A stretch of 64,000 nt of DNA from Bacillus sp. BA3 (GCA_002835675.1 PIZR01000008.1:1-64000), one strand, 5' to 3'. Counted from the stretch's first letter, positions 1-7,616 are shown. Made by a program: numbers and translations. Notes: generated by a model from the sequence alone, not told the origin.

Positions 1-195
1 AAAATGAAGGGACGAATCGCATCTGCCCATTTACTATTAACGATTACTTACAACATCTTAAAAACAGGAGAACCTTATCATGAACTAGGCTCAAATTACC
101 TTGAAGAAAAACAAAATAACAAAGAATTAAAAATGATCGAATACCTAAAAAAGAAAGGCTATACAATCGCTCCATCTGAACAACAAACTGCATAA
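1..195 (+). pseudogene. C-terminal end of an IS110-family transposase, cut by the window edge
   Basis: Only the last 64 or so codons are visible and the frame is open to the left edge, so the 5' part lies outside the window. The residues around LLLTITYNILKTGEPYHELG match, from memory, the C-terminal helix of IS110/IS116/IS902 transposases (DEDD-type, Piv-like recombinases), where the last domain carries the motif 'YH(M/I)LK.G.PY.ELG..Y'. IS110 elements usually lack inverted repeats, so the end of the element cannot be fixed here. Whether the whole gene is intact is unknown. It sits next to a second, decayed insertion sequence, which makes the left edge of the window a mobile-element patch. 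Family assignment is fairly sure; activity cannot be judged. Confidence 0.7.
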
Positions 196-300
196 CCAGT
201 TAAATAACGACATAGTACATTTACCCCCATCAAAAAAATGAGAATATGGAGGGTTTATTTTAGCATGGCTTTTTTACTATTGTGTTTTCATACAAAAAAT

Positions 301-369
301 CAAGGACCTTTAATGGGTCCTTGATTCAGACTGTAGACAAACTCGAGGAAAATCGAGTTTGTCTATTTT
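301..369 (+). repeat. Two adjacent hairpins, the second a dispersed palindromic repeat (copy 1)
   Basis: CAAGGACC/GGTCCTTG (301-323) forms a perfect stem. It is followed by a second stem, AGACAAACTCGA/TCGAGTTTGTCT (336-363), and a T-run, so the unit looks like a terminator on the plus strand. The second hairpin, with its leader TCAGACTGTAG, recurs in inverse orientation near 21548-21585 and 38781-38819, so it is a mobile or dispersed sequence and not a private terminator. Confidence 0.6.
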
Positions 370-394
370 TTATGGCTTGTACAATTTGGACGTT

Positions 395-545
395 AATTTA
401 CACTCCAGGCACTCGCTTTCCGCGGGCGGTTGGGGAGCCTCCTCGGCTTTCGCCTGCGGGGTCTCCCCTAGACGCACTTTTCCCGCAGGAGTCTCGTACC
501 TTCCGTTCCAATCAACTTTGCTTTAACTCTTAGATAGAACACTTT
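395..545 (+). repeat. GC-rich dispersed repeat, copy 1
   Basis: A stretch beginning CACTCCAGGCACTCGCTTTC and rich in CCGCGGGCGG, GCCTCCTCGG, GGGGTCTCCCC and TTTTCCCGCAGGAGTCTCG stands out from the AT-rich surroundings. Nearly the same sequence is found at 20308-20450, and a decayed inverse copy at about 21430-21547. Internal inverted segments would fold into strong secondary structure. Copies 1 and 2 both run straight into the ribosome-binding site of an IS1182-type transposase start, which suggests the repeat is the left-end leader of that insertion sequence or is often carried with it. That link is inference. Confidence 0.75.
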
Positions 546-591
546 TGCCTAGGGTCATTTTTGTTTTAAAATAGAAGTATTAAAACTTGAG

Positions 592-920
592 GTGATGAAG
601 ATGCTTTCTACACATGATTCTATTCAGCGAGATCAACTTGAAATGATTACTTTAGATCGACTGGTGCCGGCGAACCATTTGGTTCGTAAAATGGAGGCTT
701 CCATTGACTTCACTTTCATTTATGACTTGGTGAAAGATATGTATTCAAAGTTAGGACGCCCAAGTATTAATCCAGTATTTTAGTTGAATTGACATTTATT
801 CAATGTACATTCGGTATTCGTTCCCTGGGTAAACGATTAATATGGCTTACCGCTGGTTCTTAGGCTATGGTTTTCATGATAAAGTACCTCCTACTCCACG
901 TTCGGAAAAAATCATGCTGT
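592..920 (+). pseudogene. IS1182-family transposase, N-terminal remnant
   Basis: The first 60 codons are intact and start after a TTGAGGTGAT ribosome-binding site. Their text (HDSIQRDQLEMITLDRLVP, then RKMEASIDFTFIYDLV) matches the N-terminus of IS1182/DUF772-type DDE transposases as remembered. At about 780 the frame hits a stop. The homology then continues in other frames: LTFIQCTFGIRS around 790-825 and NMAYRWFLGYGFHDKVP around 838-892. A small deletion separates these pieces, and nothing of the DDE catalytic core follows. The gene is therefore frameshifted and truncated to roughly a fifth of the usual 450-500 residues. It cannot make an active transposase and marks an old insertion beside the IS110 fragment. 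Confidence 0.8.
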
Positions 921-966
921 TCTTTGAAATGAAAAAATAAGAATCTTCAATTTCAATTTATTTCAT

Positions 967-1059
967 TTATTTATTAATATCTGATTCACTTACTTCTTCA
1001 TAAATAACTTTTAACTCTTCAATAGTAAGTGATTTTAAAAATTCCTCTAGTTCATCCAT
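967..1059 (-). CDS. 30-residue acidic protein, predicted SOS-inducible
   Basis: This short frame reads MDELEEFLKSLTIEELKVIY and continues with a Glu/Ser-rich tail to 30 residues. It starts at ATG with a textbook GGAGG at 1067-1071, seven bases upstream. A promoter (TTTACT at 1118-1123, 17-bp spacer, TATAAT at 1095-1100) and a LexA palindrome at 1080-1093 lie directly in front. The protein is acidic and probably one or two amphipathic helices, with no signal peptide or membrane segment. I do not recognise a family. Small SOS-induced proteins such as YneA and SulA block cell division, but those carry membrane or LysM features that are absent here, so no function is claimed. That it is a gene is well supported by the promoter, operator and ribosome-binding site. 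Confidence 0.65.
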   Translation of the reverse strand: MDELEEFLKSLTIEELKVIYEEVSESDINK

Positions 1060-1079
1060 GTTAATGCCTCCTATAATAA

Positions 1080-1123
1080 AGAACATTTGTTCTTATTATA
1101 ATCTCCAAAATATCACTAGTAAA
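1080..1123 (-). promoter_or_regulatory. Promoter with LexA (DinR) box
   Basis: The perfect palindrome AGAACATTTGTTCT (1080-1093) fits the Bacillus LexA core GAAC-N4-GTTC. It lies immediately downstream of a -10 element TATAAT (1095-1100), which is 17 bp from TTTACT (1118-1123), so bound LexA would cover the start of transcription. It serves the 30-codon gene just downstream on the minus strand. Confidence 0.75.
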
Positions 1124-1158
1124 TAGTTAATTTTACTATTGAGCATACAGCCCCCTAT

Positions 1159-1920
1159 TTAACCAACGGTCATTCCCTTTGAAAAATAATGCTGTAACAT
1201 CATTTTCATTTGCTCTTTATTTGCTGCAAATTGCTTATGACGATGACCATTTCCTCCAGATGGATGAGGAAATCCTAGAAGCATGTTGTTAGCATCCAAA
1301 TAATTCTGACCTGCTAAATAATTTAAGACCTTGGAAACATTAACGCCTAAAGGAATAATAAGCGGGCCTTCAATCGTACCTATTTCGGCAGCAAAGCCCT
1401 CCATTATATTTTTTTTAAGCAACTCGGTCTTTAATATGTTCGGAGTTGTTCCACTGTAGTTTTTACCGTTATAAAAAACTGGATAGGTTAAAACAGAGGT
1501 AGTATGAACGAGGTGACTTGCTTCGTTAAAAAGATCCAGTGCGGACGATATGTTTAAGTATGTGTGTAATCCAAGCTCATCTAACATTTGAATCAAATTT
1601 TTTCTCATCGTTCCTTCAAAACTGGAATTCATTTTTACTTCGTTCAGGATCTCTTCATCACTATGTATGTGCCCTTTTGCATTAATTACTGTAGAATAAG
1701 ATTTTTTCATTTGATGTAATCCAGGAGTGATTCCGACAATCACCACTTTGGCCCGTTCATTTACATATTCAAAAGGTGCGTAATAGATTTCGAGCTTCTT
1801 CTTTTCATCTCTTTCAAGCAAAAATTGCTCGCTCAGTATCATTTCATCTGTATAGGCAGCAGGTAAAGCATTAATTAAGTTTTTAAATTGCGTAAAATTA
1901 GAAAAATTAGCGATTCCCAT
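1159..1920 (-). CDS. Uracil-DNA glycosylase superfamily protein
   Basis: This 253-residue cytosolic protein has the two signature loops of the UDG fold: VVIVGITPGLH near residue 80 (the water-activating/uracil-binding loop of the GxxPG type) and FPHPSGGNGHRHKQF near residue 218 (the HPSG DNA-intercalation loop). UDG-fold proteins remove uracil or other damaged bases from DNA, but this member does not match classical Ung, Mug or family 4/5 enzymes closely. The expected catalytic Asp/Asn position is not obvious, so the substrate is open. The start has a GGGG ribosome-binding site about 10 bases upstream. It lies upstream of the LexA-controlled 30-codon gene in the same direction. That gene has its own promoter, so this one is not shown to be in the SOS regulon. 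Confidence 0.7.
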   Translation of the reverse strand: MGIANFSNFTQFKNLINALPAAYTDEMILSEQFLLERDEKKKLEIYYAPFEYVNERAKVVIVGITPGLHQMKKSYSTVINAKGHIHSDEEILNEVKMNSSFEGTMRKNLIQMLDELGLHTYLNISSALDLFNEASHLVHTTSVLTYPVFYNGKNYSGTTPNILKTELLKKNIMEGFAAEIGTIEGPLIIPLGVNVSKVLNYLAGQNYLDANNMLLGFPHPSGGNGHRHKQFAANKEQMKMMLQHYFSKGMTVG

Positions 1921-2172
1921 AAAGTACTATCCCCTCGTTCTATATATTTTGGCCATATCAGTATATCAGAAATTCAGTTTCGCACCGAACATTGGAGCAT
2001 TATGAATCTTTTTGAATCCGTATATTCCTTAACGGAAATTGAAAATACTAGTCGTTTATAAAGTGTTGCTTGATCTCTCCATCATGATAAAAACGTAATG
2101 TAGTATGCCTGATGGTACCCTACTTAAAAAGTTTTACTCAGACGAGATAAAGTTAAAAGAATGAACCTTTGC
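1921..2172. other. Intergenic stretch with no visible gene
   Basis: Between the glaH terminator and the UDG-like gene I see no frame with a ribosome-binding site, no strong hairpin and no recognisable operator. The upstream region of the UDG-like gene holds only weak promoter-like AT-rich hexamers. Confidence 0.5.
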
Positions 2173-2225
2173 AAAAAAAAAAGATAAATTGCTTCCAACC
2201 CTTGGGTTGAAAAGAATTTATCTTA
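2173..2225 (-). terminator. Rho-independent terminator of glaH
   Basis: Read on the minus strand, AAGATAAATT and AATTTATCTT arms with an inner CAACCC/GGGTTG stem are followed by a run of ten T, about 47 bases after the glaH stop. Confidence 0.85.
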
Positions 2226-2271
2226 GAAATGGTATTTGGGGATGAAAAAAATTTGGGTTTACAAAATGAAA

Positions 2272-3210
2272 CTATTGATTGAATCTTCCGCGCTGGCGAA
2301 GCAATTCACGATTCAGGTTCGGATCTTTTTCAAATGCAGCGCGGCCGTGAAGCCAGAATATGTTGTTGACGACAACTAAATCTCCAACTGGCAGTTCCAG
2401 TTCAAGTACACTTTCATCGTTTTCTAATGAATTGGATAAATCGCGTAAGTATTTGGCTTGTTCAATCGAATCAGGATAAACAAATTGATCGATAAAACAT
2501 ATACCAGGTTTGTTATTATGATTGAAGAATGTCAATCTTTCAATTTCCTGATCAATGTTCTTGCTTTTCGGTGCCTTATACGTGAATTTCTGGCTTGATA
2601 ATGGATGATTTACATACATATCAAGCTCTTTCCAATCGTCTAGGTGCAATAAGCGTGATTCGCCACCGCGGGCATTTTGTTCGATCATCTTCATCATCAG
2701 TAACCAGTCCGTTGGTTCATCAACAAAGGTTCCGTCCGTATGAAGTGTAAATAAACGATAGGCCTGTCGCAAATATGAATCACTGCTATCCGTGTCTTGA
2801 ACACTAAAACGGGCATAATATTTTCCTGACATGGCATCATGGTTTGGAGTTCCGAGCAAGTATGAAATAGCCGTTGCAAAAATGACATATTCATCTGTAT
2901 TCTCCGTGACACCCTCCAAGCCAAGGGTGAAGCCGCCGGATTCCCGATCATGAACGATGTTACGAAGTAATTCACCAAAGTCTTCCCCTACTTGATCCAA
3001 AAGATATGAAGCAATGATGAGTCGTGCATATGGCGTATATTCCAGATGTTGAACAGACTGATTATCCTTGGATACCGTTTCTAAAAAAGCAGCAATCGCC
3101 TCTTTTGAAATTTCAATATGATATAAACGGCTGGATTGAGGGTGAACTTTCACCTCGTATTTTTCTGTTTTCCTTTCAAACTTCGCTCTCTTTTTTTCTG
3201 CAATGTTCAT
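2272..3210 (-). CDS. glaH: Glutarate 2-hydroxylase (CsiD/GlaH), Fe(II)/2-oxoglutarate dioxygenase
   Basis: GlaH hydroxylates glutarate to L-2-hydroxyglutarate, using 2-oxoglutarate and O2 and releasing succinate. It thereby couples lysine/glutarate breakdown to the TCA cycle. The 312 residues align well in memory with E. coli CsiD: AMSGKYYARF, DSYLRQ, LMMKM.EQNA.GG, LHLDDW, FIDQFVYP and the C-terminal RELLRQRG. The iron ligands are His157 and Asp159 (LHTDGTF) and His288 (WLHGRAAF); the RELLRQRG arginines bind the co-substrate. The start is ATG with AGGAGG seven bases away. It is the last gene of the gntR-lhgO-DUF3870-glaH cluster, but 328 bp and a terminator-like hairpin separate it from DUF3870, so it may have its own promoter or be attenuated. 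Unlike in E. coli, no gabDTP genes follow. Confidence 0.92.
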   Translation of the reverse strand: MNIAEKKRAKFERKTEKYEVKVHPQSSRLYHIEISKEAIAAFLETVSKDNQSVQHLEYTPYARLIIASYLLDQVGEDFGELLRNIVHDRESGGFTLGLEGVTENTDEYVIFATAISYLLGTPNHDAMSGKYYARFSVQDTDSSDSYLRQAYRLFTLHTDGTFVDEPTDWLLMMKMIEQNARGGESRLLHLDDWKELDMYVNHPLSSQKFTYKAPKSKNIDQEIERLTFFNHNNKPGICFIDQFVYPDSIEQAKYLRDLSNSLENDESVLELELPVGDLVVVNNIFWLHGRAAFEKDPNLNRELLRQRGRFNQ

Positions 3211-3263
3211 GAATGATTCCTCCTGTTATTTGTAATATAGGTGACAAAGTTAACAGGAAATAT

Positions 3264-3322
3264 AAAAAGCCAGTCGCACATGATCCCCAAATAAAATGGG
3301 AATCCAACTGTACAACTGGCTT
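3264..3322 (-). terminator. Terminator or attenuator hairpin ahead of glaH
   Basis: AAGCCAGT (3267-3274) pairs with ACTGGCTT (3315-3322). On the minus strand the stem is followed by TTTTT, and it lies 50 bp upstream of the glaH start and about 215 bp beyond the DUF3870 stop. It can end the upstream transcript or attenuate read-through into glaH. The rest of 3323-3538 has no gene that I can support. Confidence 0.6.
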
Positions 3323-3538
3323 ATATTCACTTCACTGCTCTATGCAAATAGAGTCACAGCGAATATGCAGTTTATGTATGATTTATTTTTCCTGTTTCCA
3401 AACATTAAGATCTTTACACGATTCTGAAAAGGTATTTTCCAAAAGGTGTTAATGTCATAATATTGGCTTAATTACATTAAAACGTTTTTCCGTAAAAATG
3501 TCAACATCTTTTACAAATTATTCTGATAAATCATTTTA

Positions 3539-3880
3539 CTAACTTGGTAGTTTCGTTTTTTCTGCCGCTTTAATTTGCTGAAAATGGAGATCCAGGTCCT
3601 TCAAGGCAGCAATCAACGCATTAGCCGCTTTCCCCCGATAATAAGATGTAATCGATTCTATCGCTTCATCAACACCATCATTTAAACTGATCCCTTTTAA
3701 TAAACGCCCAATAAATTCCCGTCCATGCTCTGTTGCCAGTGTACAAGAAGCCTCCAGGACAACACCATATTTAGCATCGACTTCCGCGGTGATGGTCAAT
3801 GTTTCAAAGACACTTTTCGCCGCCATCCCTTGAGGTAAACGTGCGTGACCTGCAATAAAAATTGTTTTACCATTGAACAT
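3539..3880 (-). CDS. DUF3870 domain protein of the glutarate/L-2-hydroxyglutarate cluster
   Basis: A 113-residue soluble protein that I recognise as DUF3870, a Firmicute family without an assigned role. Visible features are an N-terminal beta-rich half (GKTIFIAGHARLPQGMA, then LTITAEVDAKYGVVLEASCT) and a helical C-terminal half with GREFIGRLLKGISL. The single Cys in EASCTLAT and the early His could bind a ligand, but that is speculative. It starts at ATG behind a GAGAGGAAGAGG purine run, 27 bp after lhgO, so the two are cotranscribed. Placement between the hydroxylase and the oxidase of the same C5 acid suggests a role in that pathway, for example handling of an intermediate or metabolite repair. 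This is inference from context only. Confidence 0.75.
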   Translation of the reverse strand: MFNGKTIFIAGHARLPQGMAAKSVFETLTITAEVDAKYGVVLEASCTLATEHGREFIGRLLKGISLNDGVDEAIESITSYYRGKAANALIAALKDLDLHFQQIKAAEKTKLPS

Positions 3881-3907
3881 GAGGCCTCTTCCTCTCTTTA
3901 ACGAATA

Positions 3908-5125
3908 TTATTTTGTCAATACAGCTTCCAATAAGTGTGATTGTTCCGGAATGCGGGTAACAACCTCTTTTCCAATTTCAATGGAGGCTGTTGCTGCAGG
4001 TGACGGTGCATTACAAACATGAATGGTCCGTTTCCCCATTATAATATGAAAATCATCCACCATATTACCATCATCCTGTAACGCCTGTGCCCGGACTCCG
4101 GCAGGTGCAGGGATTAAATCATCTTCTTGAATTTCCGGAATCAATTCCTGCAGGCTTTTCGTAAATTGCTTTTTACTAAAAGAACGGACATATTCATCCA
4201 TCCCTTCCTTCATGAATTTACTGGCCAGTTTCCAAAAACCTTTATAGCTTAAAACTTCAGTTAAATCCTTCGCATTGAAGTCAGTTTTTTTATAACCTTC
4301 ACGTTTGAAACTTAGTACAGCATTTGGGCCAGCATCTACTTCGCCGCTAATCATCCGTGTGAAATGAACTCCTAGAAATGGAAACTTAGGGTTAGGTACC
4401 GGATAAATTAAATGATTGACAAGAAAGCGCTTTTCGGGCTTCAATTTAAAATATTCACCGCGAAACGGGACAATTTTCATATCAGTTTTATACCCCGCGG
4501 CTGCTGCGATACGGTCACTGTGCAATCCAGCGCAATTAATGACTATCCTTGCTTTTATTGTCCCGTTGTTCGTAGCGATGATGACTTCATCAGAATCCTC
4601 GTCAATCTTCTCCACCTTTGTATTCAGCTTGATTTCACCGCCGTTGCCTCGGATGATATCCGCCATCTTTTCACTTACCTGACGATAATTGACGATGCCG
4701 GCTTGCGGGACGCGAATCGCACCAAGTCCATTAACATGCGGTTCAATTTCCTTTAACTCATCCACACCGATTCTTTGGATAGCTAGCTCATTTTGCAAAC
4801 CGCGTGAAAATAAATCATCTAGAAGGGGCAACTCTTCTGGCTTTGTTGCAACAATGACCTTTCCGCAAATATCATGTTCAATTCCATGCATCCGGCAGAA
4901 TTCCGTCATTGATTTGCTTCCTTGACGGGCAAACCGTGCCTTGAAACTGCCTGGTTTATAATAAATACCTGAATGGATGACACCGCTGTTATGCCCCGTT
5001 TGATGATCTGCAACAACAGCCTCTTTTTCAATGACTACCACTTTAGCATTAGGAAAACGCTGATAAAGGGCCATTCCCGTCGATAAACCTACAATTCCCC
5101 CGCCAACAATTGCGAAATCATACAC
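3908..5125 (-). CDS. lhgO: L-2-hydroxyglutarate oxidase/dehydrogenase (FAD)
   Basis: LhgO oxidises L-2-hydroxyglutarate to 2-oxoglutarate and passes electrons to the quinone pool or O2. It is the second step after GlaH. The protein belongs to the DAO (GlpO-like) flavoenzyme family: the Rossmann motif IVGGGIVG is at residues 6-13, the FAD-ribose acid follows in VVVIEKE, and HNSGVIHSGIYY is the hallmark of the LhgO/YgaF group. GVRAQAL and the C-terminal HVCNAPSPAATASIEIG close the FAD site. The chosen start is GTG at 5125 (405 residues), because AAAGGAG lies eight bases upstream; a GTG three codons earlier overlaps that site. Only 14 bp separate it from the GntR gene upstream and 27 bp from DUF3870 downstream, so the three form one transcript. 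Confidence 0.9.
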   Translation of the reverse strand: MYDFAIVGGGIVGLSTGMALYQRFPNAKVVVIEKEAVVADHQTGHNSGVIHSGIYYKPGSFKARFARQGSKSMTEFCRMHGIEHDICGKVIVATKPEELPLLDDLFSRGLQNELAIQRIGVDELKEIEPHVNGLGAIRVPQAGIVNYRQVSEKMADIIRGNGGEIKLNTKVEKIDEDSDEVIIATNNGTIKARIVINCAGLHSDRIAAAAGYKTDMKIVPFRGEYFKLKPEKRFLVNHLIYPVPNPKFPFLGVHFTRMISGEVDAGPNAVLSFKREGYKKTDFNAKDLTEVLSYKGFWKLASKFMKEGMDEYVRSFSKKQFTKSLQELIPEIQEDDLIPAPAGVRAQALQDDGNMVDDFHIIMGKRTIHVCNAPSPAATASIEIGKEVVTRIPEQSHLLEAVLTK

Positions 5126-5139
5126 AATTAACACTCCTT

Positions 5140-5814
5140 TTATTGATGATTTTTAGTATTCAGCAACTCCATATACGTAATTAAATTGTTCTTAGTCCGT
5201 AAGATGTGAAATTCTACTGCTGCCCTTAGTTCTGCAGGATCCCCTCTTAGTGCCGCTTCATAAATCATCCGGTGTTCCCGTTGCGTTTCTGGGTAATAAT
5301 CAATCAGCAAATTCGGCGCAATGGGTGAGATACCCAACGTTTCTACCATTTTTTGAACTCTTGGCCATGGGCACCCCTTTCGGAGGGTTTCATGAAAAGC
5401 CGCATTCAAAAGGATATAATGTTCATTGGTTTCATCAGATAACTGAATCCCTTCCATTTCAATCAAAATTCCCTTTAATTTTTCTTTATCCTCCTTTGTT
5501 AAATAAGGAAGCGACTTTTCTACAGCAAGGCCTTCAAGCAGAGACCTGGTATGATAAATTTCTTCAATATCATCCCGGGTAATCGGTGTGACGATTGCTC
5601 CTTTATGAGGAACCATTTCCACCAACCCCTCCATTTGAAGTTGTGTAAGGGCTTCACGAATGGGCATTCTGCTTACTTCCAGGCGATCTGCCCACTCCTC
5701 TTGAATGAGTCGCTCCCCCTTTTTCAACGTCCCATTCAAAATCGCCTTCCTAAGACTTTTCGTTACATTTTTTACGATTGTAGATTTATCTCTTTTAGAA
5801 TTAGCATTATCCAA
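5140..5814 (-). CDS. GntR-family regulator (FadR/FCD type) of the glutarate cluster
   Basis: This is a 224-residue transcription factor with an N-terminal winged helix (KSLRKAILNGTLKKGERL, then EEWADRLEVSRMPIREALTQL near residues 20-65) and a C-terminal all-helical FCD ligand domain that normally binds a carboxylate through metal-held His/Asp residues. Because it heads the lhgO-DUF3870-glaH cluster, glutarate or L-2-hydroxyglutarate is the likely effector, as for E. coli CsiR; this is inference. TTG at 5814 is preferred over the GTG at 5826 because AAAGGTGG lies eight bases before the TTG and overlaps the GTG. Three copies of TGGATACAAT or its complement occur upstream and are the probable operator. 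Confidence 0.85.
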   Translation of the reverse strand: MDNANSKRDKSTIVKNVTKSLRKAILNGTLKKGERLIQEEWADRLEVSRMPIREALTQLQMEGLVEMVPHKGAIVTPITRDDIEEIYHTRSLLEGLAVEKSLPYLTKEDKEKLKGILIEMEGIQLSDETNEHYILLNAAFHETLRKGCPWPRVQKMVETLGISPIAPNLLIDYYPETQREHRMIYEAALRGDPAELRAAVEFHILRTKNNLITYMELLNTKNHQ

Positions 5815-5834
5815 TTCAGCGTCCACCTTTCGAT

Positions 5835-5930
5835 ATTGGATACAATTTAAACTATATCAACTATATAAAGCGATTACAATACTAAATTTTTAATATATTG
5901 TATCCAATTTAAATAACACTGGATACAATA
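5835..5930 (-). promoter_or_regulatory. Probable GntR operator: three TTGGATACAA-type sites
   Basis: ATTGGATACAAT (5835-5846), its exact complement ATTGTATCCAAT (5897-5908) and CTGGATACAAT (5919-5929) sit in the 100 bp in front of the gntR gene. Spacing between the first two sites is 50 bp and the third is close to the second, consistent with cooperative or looped binding. Nothing else in this AT-rich stretch repeats in this way. Confidence 0.65.
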
Positions 5931-6104
5931 AATAGGGTAAACAACTAATTCACATCTGAATATAAATTGGTTCCTCCATTTATATTTAACTTCAATTCAC
6001 AAAATCCAAACCAGGAACTAACGCCAAAACTTTCCAAAAAATCTCATCATTATGATATCATTATTGTGGTATTCAAATTTATTTAAATAAGGGGTTGCTA
6101 GTTA

Positions 6105-6500
6105 ATGAGTAAAGAAGTCTACATGATTGGCGAAATAAGGACTAATAATTTCACCGATAAAAATCTTTTCGAGAAAATCGGATCCCTTTGGAGCAAAACA
6201 AATGATTATAATATTGAAAATGATATGAAATATGGGATATACCATCAGTACGAAAGTAACTATCGTGGAGATTATACATTAGCTATAGCCACCGAAACCC
6301 CCGTATCGAATGAAAATTTTATCATTCCAGATCAAGAATACGCGGTGTTTGAGTGTTTACAAGATGAACATTCCATAGGTGAAACCTGGAAAAAGATATG
6401 GCAGCAGGAGGAAGAGAAAAAAATAAACAGGAAATATAGCCTGGATTTTGAAAAATATTACCCTGATGGAAAAGTGGAAATACATATTGCGGTTTTATAA
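6105..6500 (+). CDS. GyrI-like/AraC-type effector-binding domain protein
   Basis: A 131-residue stand-alone GyrI-like (SOUL-type double beta-alpha-beta) domain. These domains bind small hydrophobic molecules and usually form the ligand half of AraC or MerR regulators such as BmrR and Rob; as single domains they act as drug-binding or hydrolase-like proteins. Visible family traits are IGEIRTNNF at the start, the mid-region MKYGIYHQYESNY with DYTLAIATE, the conserved QEYAVFECLQ strand and the ending FEKYYPDGKVEIHIAV. There is no DNA-binding domain. It starts at ATG with AAGGGG about ten bases upstream and is a single-gene unit ended by the hairpin at 6556-6600. The exact ligand is unknown. Confidence 0.75.
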   Translation: MSKEVYMIGEIRTNNFTDKNLFEKIGSLWSKTNDYNIENDMKYGIYHQYESNYRGDYTLAIATETPVSNENFIIPDQEYAVFECLQDEHSIGETWKKIWQQEEEKKINRKYSLDFEKYYPDGKVEIHIAVL

Positions 6501-6555
6501 AAAGAAGCTACTATGTGAAATAAACCCATAATAGCTATACAATTTAGCTAGCCTT

Positions 6556-6600
6556 AAGGGCATGAATCGGTCCCCCACCGAGACTCATGCCTTTTTATTT
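6556..6600 (+). terminator. Rho-independent terminator
   Basis: GGGCATGA and TCATGCC arms enclose an inner ATCGGT/ACCGAGA stem and are followed by TTTTTATTT, 56 bases after the GyrI-like gene. Confidence 0.85.
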
Positions 6601-6823
6601 CAGCTTTGTACCCTAGGGATTAATCACGTTATATTGTTCAGTTCATTATAGAGTAGTTTTTTCGGGAAGAACTTCCCTTTAAATCAAGTTTTTTGTATCA
6701 GGATGCATTAATATCTTATCTGAAGGCTTCAACCGTGATAAAATCAAACAAATATAGTTATCATAATTCATCTATAAAATAGGAAATTGGCAAAAAGTCA
6801 TTAGAATAAAGGGGAAAATATGA

Positions 6824-7534
6824 ATGTCAGAATTAATCGATTGGAAAAATAGTGCTCGCGGTCATAAGTTCATAGCATCTTTTAGCGGAGGAAAGGATAG
6901 TGTCTTAGCCCTTTATAAAGCAATGAAGATTGGAGAAGCTGTAGGACTTATCGTCATGCTGGAGGAAGAAGGAAAACGTTCCAGATCCCATGGAATGCCT
7001 CCGGAACTCATACATGCCCAAGCTGAATCAATAGGATTGCCTGTATATACTGCAGCTGCCAGTTGGACTGATTATGAAAAAGTATTTATGCACCTTTTAG
7101 AAAATGCTAAAAATCAAGGAGCAGAAGTTTTAGTAACAGGAGACTTGGATATGCCTGCCCATGGCTGTTGGCATGATAAGGTTACGAAGAATGCCGGGTT
7201 GAAGCTTGGAATGCCTTTATGGGAAATGAATCATCGTGAAGCTGTCGAAGAGTTCATGAATCTGGGATTTGTAACGATCATCGTAACCGTTAATTTATCA
7301 TTGGGAATGACAGAGGATGATTTAGGGCGAACGTTAACCCATGAATACGTGAAGGAACTTGAAGCTCGCGGTATTGACCCCTGCGGAGAAGGCGGAGAGT
7401 TCCATACGACCGTAATAGACGGGCCCATTTTTAAACAGCCAATTACCGTTCGTAAATGTGAGATAATCAAGGACGGAGAATATGCTTTTTTGCCTTTGGA
7501 GCTAGATAAGATGACGAATATGAGTACCTTATAA
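6824..7534 (+). CDS. Dph6-like ATP-binding protein (diphthine-ammonia ligase family)
   Basis: A 236-residue PP-loop (N-type ATP pyrophosphatase) protein: SFSGGKDSVLALYKA at residues 19-33 is the ATP loop. The conserved second half has GEGGEFHTTVIDGP, which is typical of the MJ0570/Dph6 group. In eukaryotes and archaea Dph6 amidates diphthine on elongation factor 2. Bacteria lack diphthamide, so the bacterial role is unknown, and the name describes family, not function. The start chosen is the second ATG (6824), nine bases after AAAGGGG; an ATG four bases earlier is out of frame. It stands alone, with a moderately long leader (6601-6823) in which I see no riboswitch. Confidence 0.8.
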   Translation: MSELIDWKNSARGHKFIASFSGGKDSVLALYKAMKIGEAVGLIVMLEEEGKRSRSHGMPPELIHAQAESIGLPVYTAAASWTDYEKVFMHLLENAKNQGAEVLVTGDLDMPAHGCWHDKVTKNAGLKLGMPLWEMNHREAVEEFMNLGFVTIIVTVNLSLGMTEDDLGRTLTHEYVKELEARGIDPCGEGGEFHTTVIDGPIFKQPITVRKCEIIKDGEYAFLPLELDKMTNMSTL

Positions 7535-7573
7535 CCGAACTAATTACCTATTTTAGTGGTAACCACTCCATAC

Positions 7574-7616
7574 TGCACCCCAATTATGAGATTTTCTATA
7601 ACGATTGAGGTGCAGT
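7574..7616. repeat. Inverted repeat after the Dph6-like gene
   Basis: CTGCACCCCAAT and ATTGAGGTGCAG pair over 11 of 12 positions around a 20-base loop. There is no T-run immediately after it, so it is a weak terminator candidate only. The stretch 7617-7800 holds no other structure that I can support. Confidence 0.4.

Noticed and set aside
282..533. 83-codon plus-strand frame across the GC-rich repeat
   Set aside because: It reads through the dispersed repeat (sequence seen again at 20.3 kb) and has no ribosome-binding site; Arg/Pro-rich text is a by-product of GC-rich DNA.
3470..3500. cre-like ACGTTTTT sequence upstream of glaH
   Set aside because: Too many differences from the CcpA consensus to support a site.
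6601..6823. Possible riboswitch in the leader of the Dph6-like gene
   Set aside because: No conserved riboswitch core or strong paired elements could be recognised by eye.
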